A stretch of 33,380 nt of DNA from Oehlia diaphana (Eukaryota; Glomeromycota; Glomeromycetes; Glomerales; Glomeraceae): NCBI GenBank assembly GCA_003833135.1, contig QZLH01000042.1:20989-54368 (forward strand), read 5' to 3'. Shown one piece after another: positions 9,831-20,735 of the stretch; positions within the stretch are counted from its first letter, which is position 1, and each line of letters begins with the position of its first letter. A model generated the notes under the pieces. It worked only from the letters and a program-made list of their open reading frames with translations, was not told the origin of the DNA and did not search any database. A program made the position numbers and the translations under genes.

Positions 9831-10657
9831 TTATAAATATTTTATATAAAAACAATTATATTAAAAAATCGTGAAACTTATCCAACGTGTAAAGTGTCGA
9901 TCTTTAAATTCGACCAGAATTCATCCAAAATTCGGCCAAATTAAAATTATTGAGAAAAAATAAAATATTAGAAATGTCACATAATATGTTAAATGTAATT
10001 CTCTCACAGGTACCTTTTATATTAAAAATCTAGGTAATAAGTCATTTCTCGAACAAATCGATTGCTTCATTTTAAGTGTTCTTATTTCTAAATCAAATCT
10101 ATCTTTGATAATAACATCGTGCAGCGAGTGTATATATTAGTAGATCACATGATATATATACCAACTAATGCTCGAACAATCTCCTTAGATTTGAATATAT
10201 GAATGAATTAATATTACCGACAGATAAAAGAAATTAACTCTTCAAGATTTTCTTATATAAATTAAGTAGTTGAAATATGAAATTATTGAATATTTTTATA
10301 AATTTTATTTAATAAATAAATAAAAAATTATCTCGTAACGAATATTCAATGATGAACATCCAGAAAAATTTCAATGGGTGCTATTTATTTATTAATATAT
10401 TTAGATTTCTTTTATTAGTTTCCATTAAGATATTAATACTTTCTAAGTTTAGCCTGCATTTTTGAAATTTATCAATACACTTTTCCCATTTAATAATTAC
10501 ATAATACTAGATAATCAAATTAAATATCGTATTACATATTTTGAGGTAAAAAATCTCATTATTATTCTTAATTTTAGATCGCCGTTCTTTCTTTTTTTTG
10601 CATATCACTAATCAAGACTCATTCATATATTGCTTATACTATTTGAAAGTTCTTGAT
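9831..10657. other. AT-rich spacer
   Basis: No coding frame is supported. Around 9905-9945 the word AAATTCGRCCARAATT occurs twice. Otherwise I see nothing structured. Confidence 0.35.
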
Positions 10658-11214
10658 AAATAATAATTATAGCCAATTATAAAATTTTTTAAAATATCAT
10701 CTATTTTATGTAATAATCAAAAATTCTTATCAACCGATTTTTTCCGTAATCATCATATCAGTTAGAATGGATTAAACCTATTTCGTAATTTCCGATAAAT
10801 TTTCCGAATTCTTTTTTAGGTAATTCCTTATTTATTTGTACTGTATGATGCAGGAAAAATGCAGATGATTAAACAATAAACAAAAAAAAATAGATTTCAT
10901 CTTGATTTTTGTTTATTGATTTTCTTCTTTTTTTATTTTATTTTATTTTATTTTACATTGTAATGTAAATAAAATGAAAAACAAAAAAAGAGTTCATTTA
11001 TTTGTTTTATTTTTATTATTATTTATTTAACATAATGTATATGCAACAAATATAAAAATGGAACTTTGTATTCGTATTTCGGCATGTAAAAATCCCGAAT
11101 ATTTTTTTTTTTCTCTTTTTCTGCTTTAAAAAAAACTCACATTTTTTTAATGAGCTGAAATTTTATCTATATAATATTCTTTTGTTAAGCAATTAACAAA
11201 TTAAAATATTCAAT
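10658..11214 (+). promoter_or_regulatory. 5' region of second repeat-protein gene
   Basis: 10658-10830 matches the distal flank at 4223-4363. A hairpin CAATAAACAAAAA/TTTTTGTTTATTG spans about 10876-10919, and a TTTTA pentamer array follows to about 10953. TATAAAAA at 11051-11058 is a TATA candidate about 157 bases before the start. The last bases, TTAACAAATTAAAATATTC, match the equivalent leader of the gene at 6198. Confidence 0.45.
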
Positions 11215-12708
11215 ATGCTTTACATTGTATATAGAAATAAGCTTATATTAATTATAACGCTTATTATAATATTTATTGTTGTTAATTTTGCCTTTCCAAC
11301 TTACAAATCAATTAATTCAACTGGTAACACTCTTCAAAAACGACAAGGACCAGGACCAGGTGATGCAAAGGGACCAGTTGGCGGAAAAGATCCAGGTGGC
11401 GGAAAAGATCCGGGCGGTGCAAAAGAACCAGATGATGAGGATGATGCAAAAGGACCGGGTAAAGGAAAAAAAGCGCCAAAAGAACCGCCAAAAGAACCAC
11501 CTAAAGAACCAGAACCAAAAGCACCACCAAAGGAGCCACCAAAAGAACCACCAAAGGAGCCACCAAAAGAGCCACCAAAAGAGCCACCTCCACCTGCACC
11601 AAAAGAGCCACCAAAAGAACCACCTCCACCTCCACCTCCACCTGCACCAAAAGAACCACCAAAAGCACCGCCAAAAGAACCACCTCCACCTCCACCTCCA
11701 CCTGCACCAAAAGAGCCACCAAAAGAACCGCCAAAAGAACCACCTCCACCTCCACCTCCACCTGCACCAAAAGAGCCACCAAAAGCACCGCCAAAAGAAC
11801 CACCTCCACCTCCACCTCCACCTGCACCAAAAGAGCCACCAAAAGAACCACCAAAAGAACCACCTCCACCTCCACCTCCATCTGCACCAAAAGAGCCACC
11901 AAAAGAACCACCAAAGGAACCACCTTCACCTGCACCAAAAGAGCCACCAAAGGAGCCACCTCCACCTGCACCAAAAGAACCACCAAAAGCACCAGATGCT
12001 CCTCCACCGAAAGCACCTGATGGAAAAGCACCAGCGCCAGCACCTCCTCCACCTGATAGTCCTCCACCTGATGGAAAAGTACCAGCACCAGATGACCCAC
12101 TTCCACCTCCACCTCCAACTCCACCTCCACCTCCACCAAAAGCCCCTCCACCAAAAGAAGCGCCAAAAGCGGGTCCTCCACCTCCACCTCCACCAAAAGC
12201 CCCTCCACCAAAAGAAGCGCCAAAAGCGGGTCCTCCACCCCCATCAAAAGAACCACCTCCACCACCGGATGCGCCAAAAGAACAACCACCTCAAACCCCA
12301 CTACCAGATATGCCAGATATGCCAGATACGCCAGATACGCCAGATACGCCACCTTCGCCAGCTCCAGCACCAGGACCACCAGAACCACCGGGACCTCCAC
12401 CAAAAGAAGGACCTCCACCTCCACCTCCTCCGCCAAAAGCCCCTCCACCTAAAGCACCACCTCCACCTCCACCAAAAGCCCCTCCACCAAAAGAAGCGCC
12501 AAAAACAGGACCTCCACCTTCACCTAAAGCGCCAGCACCACAACCTCCATCACTACCACCACCAGATAATGTGCCACATCCACAACCTGATGTAGGAAAA
12601 TTTGTTGTTAATAAATCAAATTCAACGAATCATTGTAAGGATGGTTCTACGCGGAAAAGGGAAGAGATTCCTGATGGTGATTGCGGAGCTTGGTTTTTTA
12701 AGCTCTAG
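11215..12708 (+). CDS. membrane-leader protein with Pro/Lys/Glu repeats (intact)
   Basis: This uninterrupted 497-residue frame starts MLYIVYRNKL, with a hydrophobic segment at about 10-28, an NST sequon at 34-36, and NTLQKRQGPGP with Lys-Arg at 42-43 (Kex2-like). The first 60 residues match the gene at 6198. The body is different: KEPP and polyproline units. Four near-identical 60-bp units (11641-11880; PAPKEPPK, APPKEPPPPPPP type) are followed by two 57-bp units (12121-12234; KAPPPKEAPKAG) and a PDMP/PDTP run near 12301-12350. The C-terminus changes to FVVNKSNSTNHCKDGSTRK and ends DCGAWFFKL, with two Cys and further sequons. It resembles extensin-like wall proteins in composition only. It is probably secreted or membrane-tethered and processed; the function is unknown. 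Confidence 0.85.
   Translation: MLYIVYRNKLILIITLIIIFIVVNFAFPTYKSINSTGNTLQKRQGPGPGDAKGPVGGKDPGGGKDPGGAKEPDDEDDAKGPGKGKKAPKEPPKEPPKEPEPKAPPKEPPKEPPKEPPKEPPKEPPPPAPKEPPKEPPPPPPPPAPKEPPKAPPKEPPPPPPPPAPKEPPKEPPKEPPPPPPPPAPKEPPKAPPKEPPPPPPPPAPKEPPKEPPKEPPPPPPPSAPKEPPKEPPKEPPSPAPKEPPKEPPPPAPKEPPKAPDAPPPKAPDGKAPAPAPPPPDSPPPDGKVPAPDDPLPPPPPTPPPPPPKAPPPKEAPKAGPPPPPPPKAPPPKEAPKAGPPPPSKEPPPPPDAPKEQPPQTPLPDMPDMPDTPDTPDTPPSPAPAPGPPEPPGPPPKEGPPPPPPPPKAPPPKAPPPPPPKAPPPKEAPKTGPPPSPKAPAPQPPSLPPPDNVPHPQPDVGKFVVNKSNSTNHCKDGSTRKREEIPDGDCGAWFFKL
11641..11880 (+). repeat. 60-bp coding minisatellite
   Basis: Four units of exactly 60 bases, each encoding 20 residues of the PKEPPK/PPPPPP type, differ only at a few bases. 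Partial units continue on both sides. The period keeps the frame, so unit gain or loss changes protein length without breaking it. Confidence 0.85.
12121..12234 (+). repeat. 57-bp coding minisatellite
   Basis: Two identical 57-base units encode PPKAPPPKEAPKAGP-type segments. A third, diverged unit appears at about 12463-12511. The repeat is in frame with the host gene. Confidence 0.75.
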
Positions 12709-13410
12709 ACAATGTACAGCTTATTATTTCCATATTTAAAATTAAAATACTTGACAATAAACATTTCTACCAAGTTTTATAATCCTTCGTGTGAGTTGTT
12801 TAAACTTTATTAGTTTTTTTATAATTATTCTCGCGTGATTTTTTTTTAAAAAAAAAGGTTCATTTGTAAATTTGTATTTACTGTATCTTGGAACAAAATT
12901 AAATTATTTTTCTTTATTTATTTGTATATTATGTATATTATGTAATATTTTGTAATAAAACTTAAAATCATGAAATTGTAAAACCGAACAGAAATTTTTT
13001 AAAATTATTAGTTTGTATTCTAAAGAGGAGACTTTTTTAGTATGAGCATGTAATATTTCAAATATAATGTAACTAATTTAGTCTTTTCTACAAATGGTAA
13101 AAAAGTTTAATAATATAAGAACTACCGAGAATCGAATCAAATAAAAATTATAAACGATATTATTAAAATCGAACCAAACATTTAATAAGTTTAAAAATAT
13201 TTTTTTTGCGTCGTGTCAGCTGATCATTCACGATGTCAAGATCATTATGCAACCCAATTAAATTTATTAAATTGTAATATCAGATATATCAGATACAATA
13301 TACAAATATAAACATTACTTTTTAAAAAAATATTTTTATTTATTTATAATAATAAATATTTACATATATCAAAAACAATATCTACAATAATTTTATAATT
13401 TTAATATAAT
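12709..13410. other. region between convergent genes
   Basis: AATAAA at about 12756 is a possible poly(A) signal for the upstream gene. A T-run/A-run palindrome lies at about 12840-12857. The remainder is AT-rich, and the minus-strand membrane gene ends at its right edge. Confidence 0.4.
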
Positions 13411-13425
13411 TTAAGCTCCTTTATT

Positions 13426-13463
<38 letters not shown>

Positions 13464-16400
13464 TAGGCTTACCTTTGCCACTACTTCGTTTTTGGCATTC
13501 TATGATTATATTATATAATTTTCCGATGATATTTAATACGATCATTGCGCTACTTGTTACAAGAGTTAAAAATGGAATAACGTTATAAGATATAACATGT
13601 GTTATATAATAAACCTGTATATATAAAAAATTTTAAATTAATTATGAAATTTAATAATAATAATAATAATAATAATTATAATAACAGCAATAATTATAGT
13701 TACCTGAATACCAAATTGAGGAATATCTTTAACAATGAAATTAACTACACTAAGCCAAAATATTATTGAGATTGTATTTTCCATATAATGTGCTGAAAAC
13801 ATTTTGAATCCACCTATTTTTGAGGATAAGATATTTAAAACTTCAACATTCGTTGCTGAAAAAAGTGTAAATATTGATGCGACAATTGTATTTTTTTTAA
13901 GCCATTCCTTAAATTTATCGTTCTTAAAGTTTTCGTATATTATTAACGACAATGCCAATATTAAATTAAAGGCTGATGCGAATGCAAAAATCACTAGACT
14001 ATTATTTTTAAAGATAAATATATCAGTATTAATTAATTTATTTAATATACAATTATTAATTTACGAACCTTGGAATGAAAAGTATTTTAATATCATAACC
14101 ATTTTTGTATATGAATAACCCATCCAAGACAAAATCCATAAGAGATACTCCGACTTTCAATATAATCATATTTGATCCCTAGTATAAATAATAATAAATA
14201 TTAATATCTAATTTAAACAAAACACGGATACAAATTACCTCTTCATCCTCATTTTTCTCATTTTCCTCGTTATCATCACTAACTTTATTACTTTCTCCTT
14301 TTCTTTTAGCCCATAAAAATACAAGAATTATGATAAAAAGAACAACTATAGCGGCTAATATCGTTTCTTTATTATCTCGTATAATATCCTTAATACCGGC
14401 TAAAAAGTAATAATATTATGGTTAACATTAGATTCAAATTTAATGATAATTATAATGATAAATTTACCATTCAGTTTATATCCATAAGATTGATCTAATA
14501 GTGAAGCATACTGATAATTAGAAATTACAGTATATTGTTTATTTAGAATCATATGATTTAAATCATGATATAAATTATTAGTATTTCTCTGAGATAAATT
14601 TCTTGTGGGTTCGATTTGTAAAGGAATAATTAATTGTTCAAATTTAGTCGAACTATCCACTTGTTGATGATCTTTGATCTTTAATCTATCACGATCAACA
14701 GGAAGAATTAATGAAATTTCTTGAAGTAGTTGATCAATAAATTCTTCTTTATTTTGATAAAAAAGTTTTGTTCCTTCAGGTATTAATCTAANNNNNNNNN
14801 NNNNNNNNNNNNNNNNNNNNNNNNNNNNNNNNNNNNNNNNNNNNNNNNNNNNNNNNNNNNNNNNNNNNNNNNNNNNNNNNNNNNNNNNNNNNNNNNNNNN
14901 NNNNNNNNNNNNNNNNNNNNNNNNNNNNNNNNNNNNNNNNNNNNNNNNNNNNNNNNNNNNNNNNNNNNNNNNNNNNNNNNNNNNNNNNNNNNNNNNNNNN
15001 NNNNNNNNNNNNNNNNNNNNNNNNNNNNNNNNNNNNNNNNNNNNNNNNNNNNNNNNNNNNNNNNNNNNNNNNNNNNNNNNNNNNNNNNNNNNNNNNNNNN
15101 NNNNNNNNNNNNNNNNNNNNNNNNNNNNNNNNNNNNNNNNNNNNNNNNNNNNNNNNNNNNNNNNNNNNNNNNNNNNNNNNNNNNNNNNNNNNNNNNNNNN
15201 NNNNNNNNNNNNNNNNNNNNNNNNNNNNNNNNNNNNNNNNNNNNNNNNNNNNNNNNNNNNNNNNNNNNNNNNNNNNNNNNNNNNNNNNNNNNNNNNNNNN
15301 NNNNNNNNNNNNNNNNNNNNNNNNNNNNNNNNNNNNNNNNNNNNNNNNNNNNNNNNNNNNNNNNNNNNNNNNNNNNNNNNNNNNNNNNNNNNNNNNNNNN
15401 NNNNNNNNNNNNNNNNNNNNNNNNNNNNNNNNNNNNNNNNNNNNNNNNNNNNNNNNNNNNNNNNNNNNNNNNNNNNNNNNNNNNNNNNNNNNNNNNNNNN
15501 NNNNNNNNNNNNNNNNNNNNNNNNNNNNNNNNNNNNNNNNNNNNNNNNNNNNNNNNNNNNNNNNNNNNNNNNNNNNNNNNNNNNNNNNNNNNNNNNNNNN
15601 NNNNNNNNNNNNNNNNNNNNNNNNNNNCGCTTCTATTTTTTTTTTTATAAGTAAATTTAGAATTTTGTAAGTGAAGAATTTGAATAATTATATGAAATAA
15701 TAATTACCAGTAATGACAACCCACGATGAATGTTGAAGTCTATCTATGGGTTCATTAATTTCCTTTTGCATTACAAAATTTGGATCAATAGATATATGAT
15801 ATTCAGCACTTGGTACATTAAAGGTACTTGGTAATACTTTTAAAGTAATTTTGTTTTGTTCTATTGTGAAAAACTCTGCTGCTTTACCAGAAGTTGTTTG
15901 TCGCATAAGAACATTTGTTCCGTTAACTTGATAGATGGTGATATTTCGAATCGATAATGAAATTGGAACTTCATAATTAATTTCAAGAGTATTTCTTCCT
16001 AAAGTGATTGTTTCACCATATTTTGGATTAACTGAACTAATCTTTGCTGATTTCAAGGCAAGTTCACTATCTATATATACGTAAGTATAAAAATAAAAAA
16101 TAAATACTTATAATATAAAATCTTAACTGGAAGTAAAAATTACCGGTAAGGAATTAACGTTAATTCTGCCCACCAGTTAAAAATTTCACTTCCGATTAAG
16201 TACAGTAAATAAAATTTTCACCTTCAATGTAAAGAAATGTTGGAATATCCGTTGAAACAATTGTTAAATTTGTTGGCGTAATTTTCCAAATCATATCAAA
16301 AGTTTTATAAATAAAATTATAAATAAAAATGCATGGAGATTGAATTGTAAAATTGGGGGGTATATCCCAAGTTGAATTAAACATATCATTAGTATCAAAA

Positions 16401-17729
16401 ATATCTCCTCCAAGTAAACACCCTTGTACGCCATCTACATCTAATACGCTATTCCTATACATTAATAAATAACCTCCATAAATTAAAGGAATTTTAACAA
16501 CAGTATCAGCTTTCGCGTAATTTCCTGTTAATTGTACAATCCTAGTGACTGAACCAGACGAAAGAAATGAAACAATTAATACCAAATTATGACCATAATA
16601 AATATCTTTATTAAGTGGATCAATTTCAGTCGTTTTTCTTAATTGAATAACGCATTGATATCCTATACCCTTATCATCTACTGAACACATTGCAAAATTC
16701 ATAGATAAATTTTGAGTGGATGTTTGATAAATAATAAATGGTTCAGTTAATTTTTTTTCCTCATTCTCAGGTTTGTAAAAATTAACATAAATATATAAAC
16801 TTGGTTGTAGTTCCGTATTAACTTGTGAGGAATAGCGTTTTGAATAAACGAATCCAAGTCCACTATCAATCGTTAAAAATGAATATATAGGATTATTATA
16901 TTGAAGATTTAAATCTTTACGAGATATCAATCCACTTTCTCCTTTTTGTAGTCTTCCAGTAATTGGACTAAGAAATTAAAAAGTTAACATAAATTTTATA
17001 AATTGATTAATAAAGTTTATTTGAAACTTACGTTATTTTAAACTTTTGCCATTCCAAAGTATCAGGATCATGAATATCAGCCAATTTCATATAATAAAAT
17101 GTATCGGACGAATCAAAAATAAATTTAAATTTTCCTAATCGACCAACTATACTACCATTATAATAATTATTGTGACCGAGCCAATTTTCGCTGTCGTACA
17201 AAAATAAATTATGTTAGATAAACATTTTTTGCATAAATTGTTTATAAAAAGATTTTTACCCTAATATATTTCCATTTAAATCCACTTCAGTTATAAATCT
17301 TCCGAATGGTAAATTATAATCGGTATCAGATATATTATAGTAAAGTATGTAAAATAAATTATTCCTGCCAAGATTGGTTACTATGATATAATCAGATGAT
17401 AATACATCCGTATCTATTCGACAAAAATTAAACTTCGGAATCGAAAAGTTTTGAACAACAAGAGGTGTAATGGTCCCATTCACATGTAGAACTCTTAAGT
17501 GTAAATCTGGTTCATTACACTTTCCATTGTTAAGTGGACGATAAAATCGAAGCAATTGACTTCCATCTATAAGCGTAAAATATCCTATTGGTGAGATGTA
17601 AGCATCTCCTTCAGAATGATTATAGGTATTTATTGTATAAGCACTAACATAAGTTGTCACAAAAATTGTTAACACACTAGTGAAAATCACTAATAAACCC
17701 CAAAGAGTTTTGTTTGAATCCGGTTTCAT
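13411..17729 (-). CDS. large multi-exon membrane protein with extracellular region; gap inside
   Basis: The start MKPDSNKT at 17729 is followed by a membrane segment (LWGLLVIFTSVLTIFVTT). Exons in order: 17729-17260, 17190-17032, 16967-16222, 16070-15708, gap, (inside gap)-14468, 14399-14239, 14178-14069, 13998-13704, 13614-13411. All junctions are GT-AG and every visible frame joins correctly. The first four exons give 579 residues, a beta-rich region with sequons (NGT, NFS, NIS). After the gap come EEFIDQLLQEISLILPVDRD, a second membrane segment (ETILAAIVVLFIIILVFLW), an acidic linker, then about four to five hydrophobic segments (VGVSLMDFVLDGLFIYKNGY onward) and a C-terminal tail of 11 Asp encoded by a CAT repeat. 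It looks like a surface or receptor-like protein of a Rhizophagus family. The name is unknown; the tail half faintly recalls XK-type membrane proteins. Confidence 0.8.
13428..13463 (+). repeat. CAT trinucleotide microsatellite in coding sequence
   Basis: About eleven CAT triplets in the last exon of the minus-strand membrane gene encode a run of Asp near its C-terminus. Length variation here would alter the acidic tail without shifting the frame. Confidence 0.8.
14792..15627. other. assembly gap (836 N)
   Basis: All bases are N. The gap removes at least one exon of the membrane-protein gene: a donor lies at 15707 on one side and an exon is already open at 14791 on the other. True length and content are unknown. 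Confidence 1.
16129..16193. repeat. intronic palindrome
   Basis: Within the 151-base third intron of the membrane-protein gene, GGAAGTAAAAATTACCGGT and its mirror ending AAAATTTCACTTCC form a hairpin around the perfect palindrome GAATTAACGTTAATTC (16151-16166). The other introns I could measure in this gene are 60-89 bases, so this looks like a small element inserted into an intron. Confidence 0.55.
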
Positions 17730-19569
17730 TTTCGGTTTGAATAACCGGTAAAAAAAAAAAGAAGGTTTTATTGCGAAAAAAAAAAATCTTTGATTTTTAA
17801 ATAACAAATTGTTATAATTAAAGTTGATCTCACATACGGAGAATACGGAGGATAACATTAATCACTCAAAGTAAACAGAAAATCAGGTACCCGACTTTTT
17901 TGATCATTTAATAATTTAATGACTTTACCTAATTAGGAAGTTCATTTAGAAATTCCCAAATCAATTGCCAAATTTAATTTCAATTAGGGTTTCGAATATT
18001 CTTTTATGATTTTCACACACTCGATCAGGACAATATAAATCTTTATGATTTTCACACACTTGGGCTATCGGGCAGGAACGGGCATCTTTATTTATTCAAA
18101 TCTGTCGAATCTACCAGCATATTTTTCCGAATTCCAAAACTATAAGAAAAAATTAGGTTATTTAATGATTTTGTGCGAAAGCCACTAACAGCTAAAGCCG
18201 ATCATTTTGTCGATCCGTCAATATATTGACTGTTCAAACAATTTGTAAAATAATATTATTTTAACACCCTAAAAGTTTCTGTTATTTTTCAATACACGAT
18301 ATAATTGTAAAGTGTGATTTTTTATACCCATATTAACAGTAACTCGTAGCTTCTAGATACAATTGATACATGGATATTTTTTTTTATCAAAAATAATTTT
18401 CTGTAATTTACAAAAAAAAAATTTATTATGTGATTTGTGCGTTAATATCGAAAGGTTTTGAAATTATAAATAATAAATTGCTACTCTTAAACTAAAGATT
18501 ATGGCAGAGTAGCGGCCTTGATGAAGAGTTGATTTCCATAGATAAATAGTACAGCTAGTTGCACATTTTAGTGTTTTATATTTCACTTTTTTTATGTGCC
18601 ATTTATTCAATCCGACTACATCGTATCAATGTTGTATACGTCTTTCGATTTAACAAAATAAAAAAAGTCAGATTTACAAATTGTTGTCGAGGTAATTTTT
18701 ATTTTTATTTTTATAATAAAGATAGAGCCATATAGGTATAACAAAACTGTAAGTTGCTAAAATTACAAAAAGCTAGACGGCGGAGTACGCCTAATGAAGG
18801 CGTCTTTTATGTTTTGGGAATTTACGCTCAATCGATAGTCATATCTTAATTGTCCATTAGTCATTACATCGTCAACCTGCGTAAAAGCGTTAACGGGAAT
18901 GAAAGGACGTGTTTAATTAAGAGTTTTCTTTATGTGATGTAGTAGAGGCACCATCGGTCGGTGGGTTGGAGTATTCTTCATTTATCTTTATTAAAGTGAC
19001 TCACATAATATGAAATCAAAAATCTAAAACACCTTCCCTATCTCTGAATTTATGGGGCGGCGAGGGAAAAAGATGCTTTCTTAAATTGTAGACTTACAAA
19101 GTCGTGGAACTTCTAAACATAACTCCTGAAATTATATCTTTCTTTGAAATACTTCCCCTTGTGAAACGTCAAAGATATGTTTGGAAGTATTTATGTTCAG
19201 TATCTTGTTGAGTCTATAAAAATATGAGTTTGAATGATGAGGACACAGCGAAATCATCTCGCTAGTGACTCACCATTGTCGCGGTGTTTGGATATGTTCC
19301 GTGTTGTCAACGTTATGAGTCACGTGATTGATAGTGATTTGCGCGGTATCCAATGTACTGTAAATCTGATAGTATTAAAAGAACCTGTATATAATACCTT
19401 GATCGTAGTAAAATAGTGTATTATTGAATCTTTATGAAAATAATAAAAGAATGTACCATTTAACTTGACTTCAGAGTTCTCTACTATAAAATACAACGTT
19501 TTTTAATTTTAAAATAATCAACAAATTGATAATTATTGTATGTTTAATATACGGAGCTAATCATGCTTA
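17730..19569. other. spacer upstream of the membrane gene
   Basis: No strong gene. A direct repeat of CTTTATGATTTTCACACACT occurs twice about 40 bases apart at 18001-18062, in the putative 5' flank of the minus-strand membrane gene. A possible minus-strand exon lies at 18763-18876 (listed separately). The plus frame at 19234-19416 has no motif. Confidence 0.35.
18763..18876 (-). pseudogene. possible terminal exon, unrecognised
   Basis: After an acceptor-like CGCAG at 18880-18877 there are 37 open codons (VDDVMTNGQLRYDYRLSVNS, then QNIKDAFIRRTPPSSFL) and a TAA at 18763-18765. The composition is protein-like, but no partner exon or ATG was found, so this may be a relic. Confidence 0.25.
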
Positions 19570-19990
19570 TAGGGATTGGAATCGATTTTGTCAAAATTGA
19601 ATTAATCGAAAATCCGATCAGAACGATTAAACTTCTATTATCGAATAAAAAATCGAAACTATAGTGCCGGGCCCGAATTACGAAATTATAAATCACGTGT
19701 CATCGGAGCGTTTATACTAAAGTTTTAATTCTGGTCGGAATTATAAGCTTGGCCAGAGTTACCGCCGATCACTGATTATTCGTGTAATAAACGTTTTATT
19801 TTAAATGCAAAAAATGATTTATATGTTAAATTTGTGATCATTGGGAAATTTTCCTGTCACAAAATTAATGATGCACAATCGATTAGAAACGATTAATCGA
19901 AATCGAAAATCGAATTTTAGAATCGAAATTTGAATAACGATTAATTACGAATTAGTCGATTCTAAAATCGATTCAAAATTATGCCAATTT
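19570..19990. mobile_element. decayed hAT-like element rich in AATCGATT words
   Basis: The left end TAGGGATTGGAATCGATT resembles the TAGGGATGGCAA ends of the hAT MITEs in this window. The right side carries many mirrored words (TTAATCGAAATCG, GATTCTAAAATCGATTC) and ends near ATGCCAAT. The subterminal-repeat layout is the same as in the GGTCGGTC family but with a different word. The right terminus is eroded and no target duplication could be set. Confidence 0.4.
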
Positions 19991-20199
19991 GTACTGTACG
20001 AACATTCTATTAAGTTTAAAAATATCATTTTGAAAAATAAACACTTTGGAAAATGTCAGCACACAGAAACATTCACTAAATAAATTTTATTTTTATTTTG
20101 AAAGTTTTGCTATTGGGAGATAATAATATATGTACTAGAGAACATTATTAACATTATTAAACAGGTTATATTTTATAAGTACTTCATCCTTAATCATTA

Positions 20200-20323
20200 A
20201 GGGCCGTGACATATATTACGGCATGACCTGTAAGACATAGTGCAACCAATTAAATTGCAAGATTAGATCACATGACTTTTTATTAAGTGTAACGTAAGAT
20301 TTTTGCTAAAATATCATGGCCCT
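20200..20323. mobile_element. small hAT-type MITE next to the folate gene fragment
   Basis: The ends are AGGGCCGTGACATAT on the left and, in reverse, AGGGCCATGATATTT on the right. The flanks AATCATTA (20192-20199) and AATAATTA (20324-20331) agree at 7 of 8 positions, consistent with an aged 8-bp duplication. Length is 124 bases with no coding frame. It ends 14 bases before the stop of the truncated MTD1-like fragment. Confidence 0.65.
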
Positions 20324-20337
20324 AATAATTATTTCTT

Positions 20338-20634
20338 TTATTGACTAGTTATATAAAATATTTCTTCTAATTGTTCTTTATCACATTTTCTTAGTTCAAA
20401 AATTACACCGGTTTCTTCACAAGTTTTCAATGTAGATTCAGCATACTTTACAGCAACGGGATCCTCATTGGCAAGAAATCCGACAAGTTTTGGTTTAATT
20501 TCACGAGATTTTATTGTGGCCTTTAATTCTTCTCTATAAGGTTTTAACACCATATATTGCAGTGAACTTTTTATTGTAGTTTTGACTTCAATGGCAAAAT
20601 AAAACTTAAGAAACCAAATGTCGAGAGATGCCAC
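20338..20634 (-). pseudogene. N-terminal fragment of MTD1-type methylenetetrahydrofolate dehydrogenase
   Basis: The core reads YREELKATIKSREIKPKLVG, FLANEDPVAVKYAESTLKTC and EETGVIFELRKCDKEQLEE. This matches the start of the fungal cytosolic NAD-dependent 5,10-methylenetetrahydrofolate dehydrogenase, an enzyme of one-carbon folate metabolism. In bifunctional relatives a Lys follows the conserved Tyr by four residues (Y-x3-K). Here that position is Thr (YAEST), as I recall for monofunctional MTD1. The frame ends after about 98 residues, whereas complete enzymes have roughly 300, so the NAD-binding domain is missing. The first 25 or so residues do not fit the family and may be intron or junk. 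It is likely a truncated duplicate. Confidence 0.65.
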
Positions 20635-20735
20635 AACATATAGTCAGTATTGAAATACCCGATATTGAAGAGGACGAAGGGGAAGAAGTTGTCGATGAGA
20701 AGAAGAAGGAACAAAGAATCTACTACCTTTGTTAG
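20628..20735 (+). CDS. short acidic/lysine-rich open frame
   Basis: 35 residues: MPQHIVSIEIPDIEEDEGEE followed by VVDEKKKEQRIYYLC. It looks like the charged tail of a larger protein. The ATG overlaps the start of the opposite-strand folate fragment. An orphan last exon is more likely than a gene. Confidence 0.2.
   Translation: MPQHIVSIEIPDIEEDEGEEVVDEKKKEQRIYYLC

Noticed and set aside
11276..12595. 439-residue plus frame and 315-residue minus frame over the second repeat gene.
   Set aside because: Short-period coding repeats keep other frames open; neither has the conserved leader, and composition is the expected shadow of KEPPPPP codons.
13804..14118. 104-codon plus-strand frame over the membrane gene.
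   Set aside because: It lies opposite verified exons with correct splice phases; it is a shadow.
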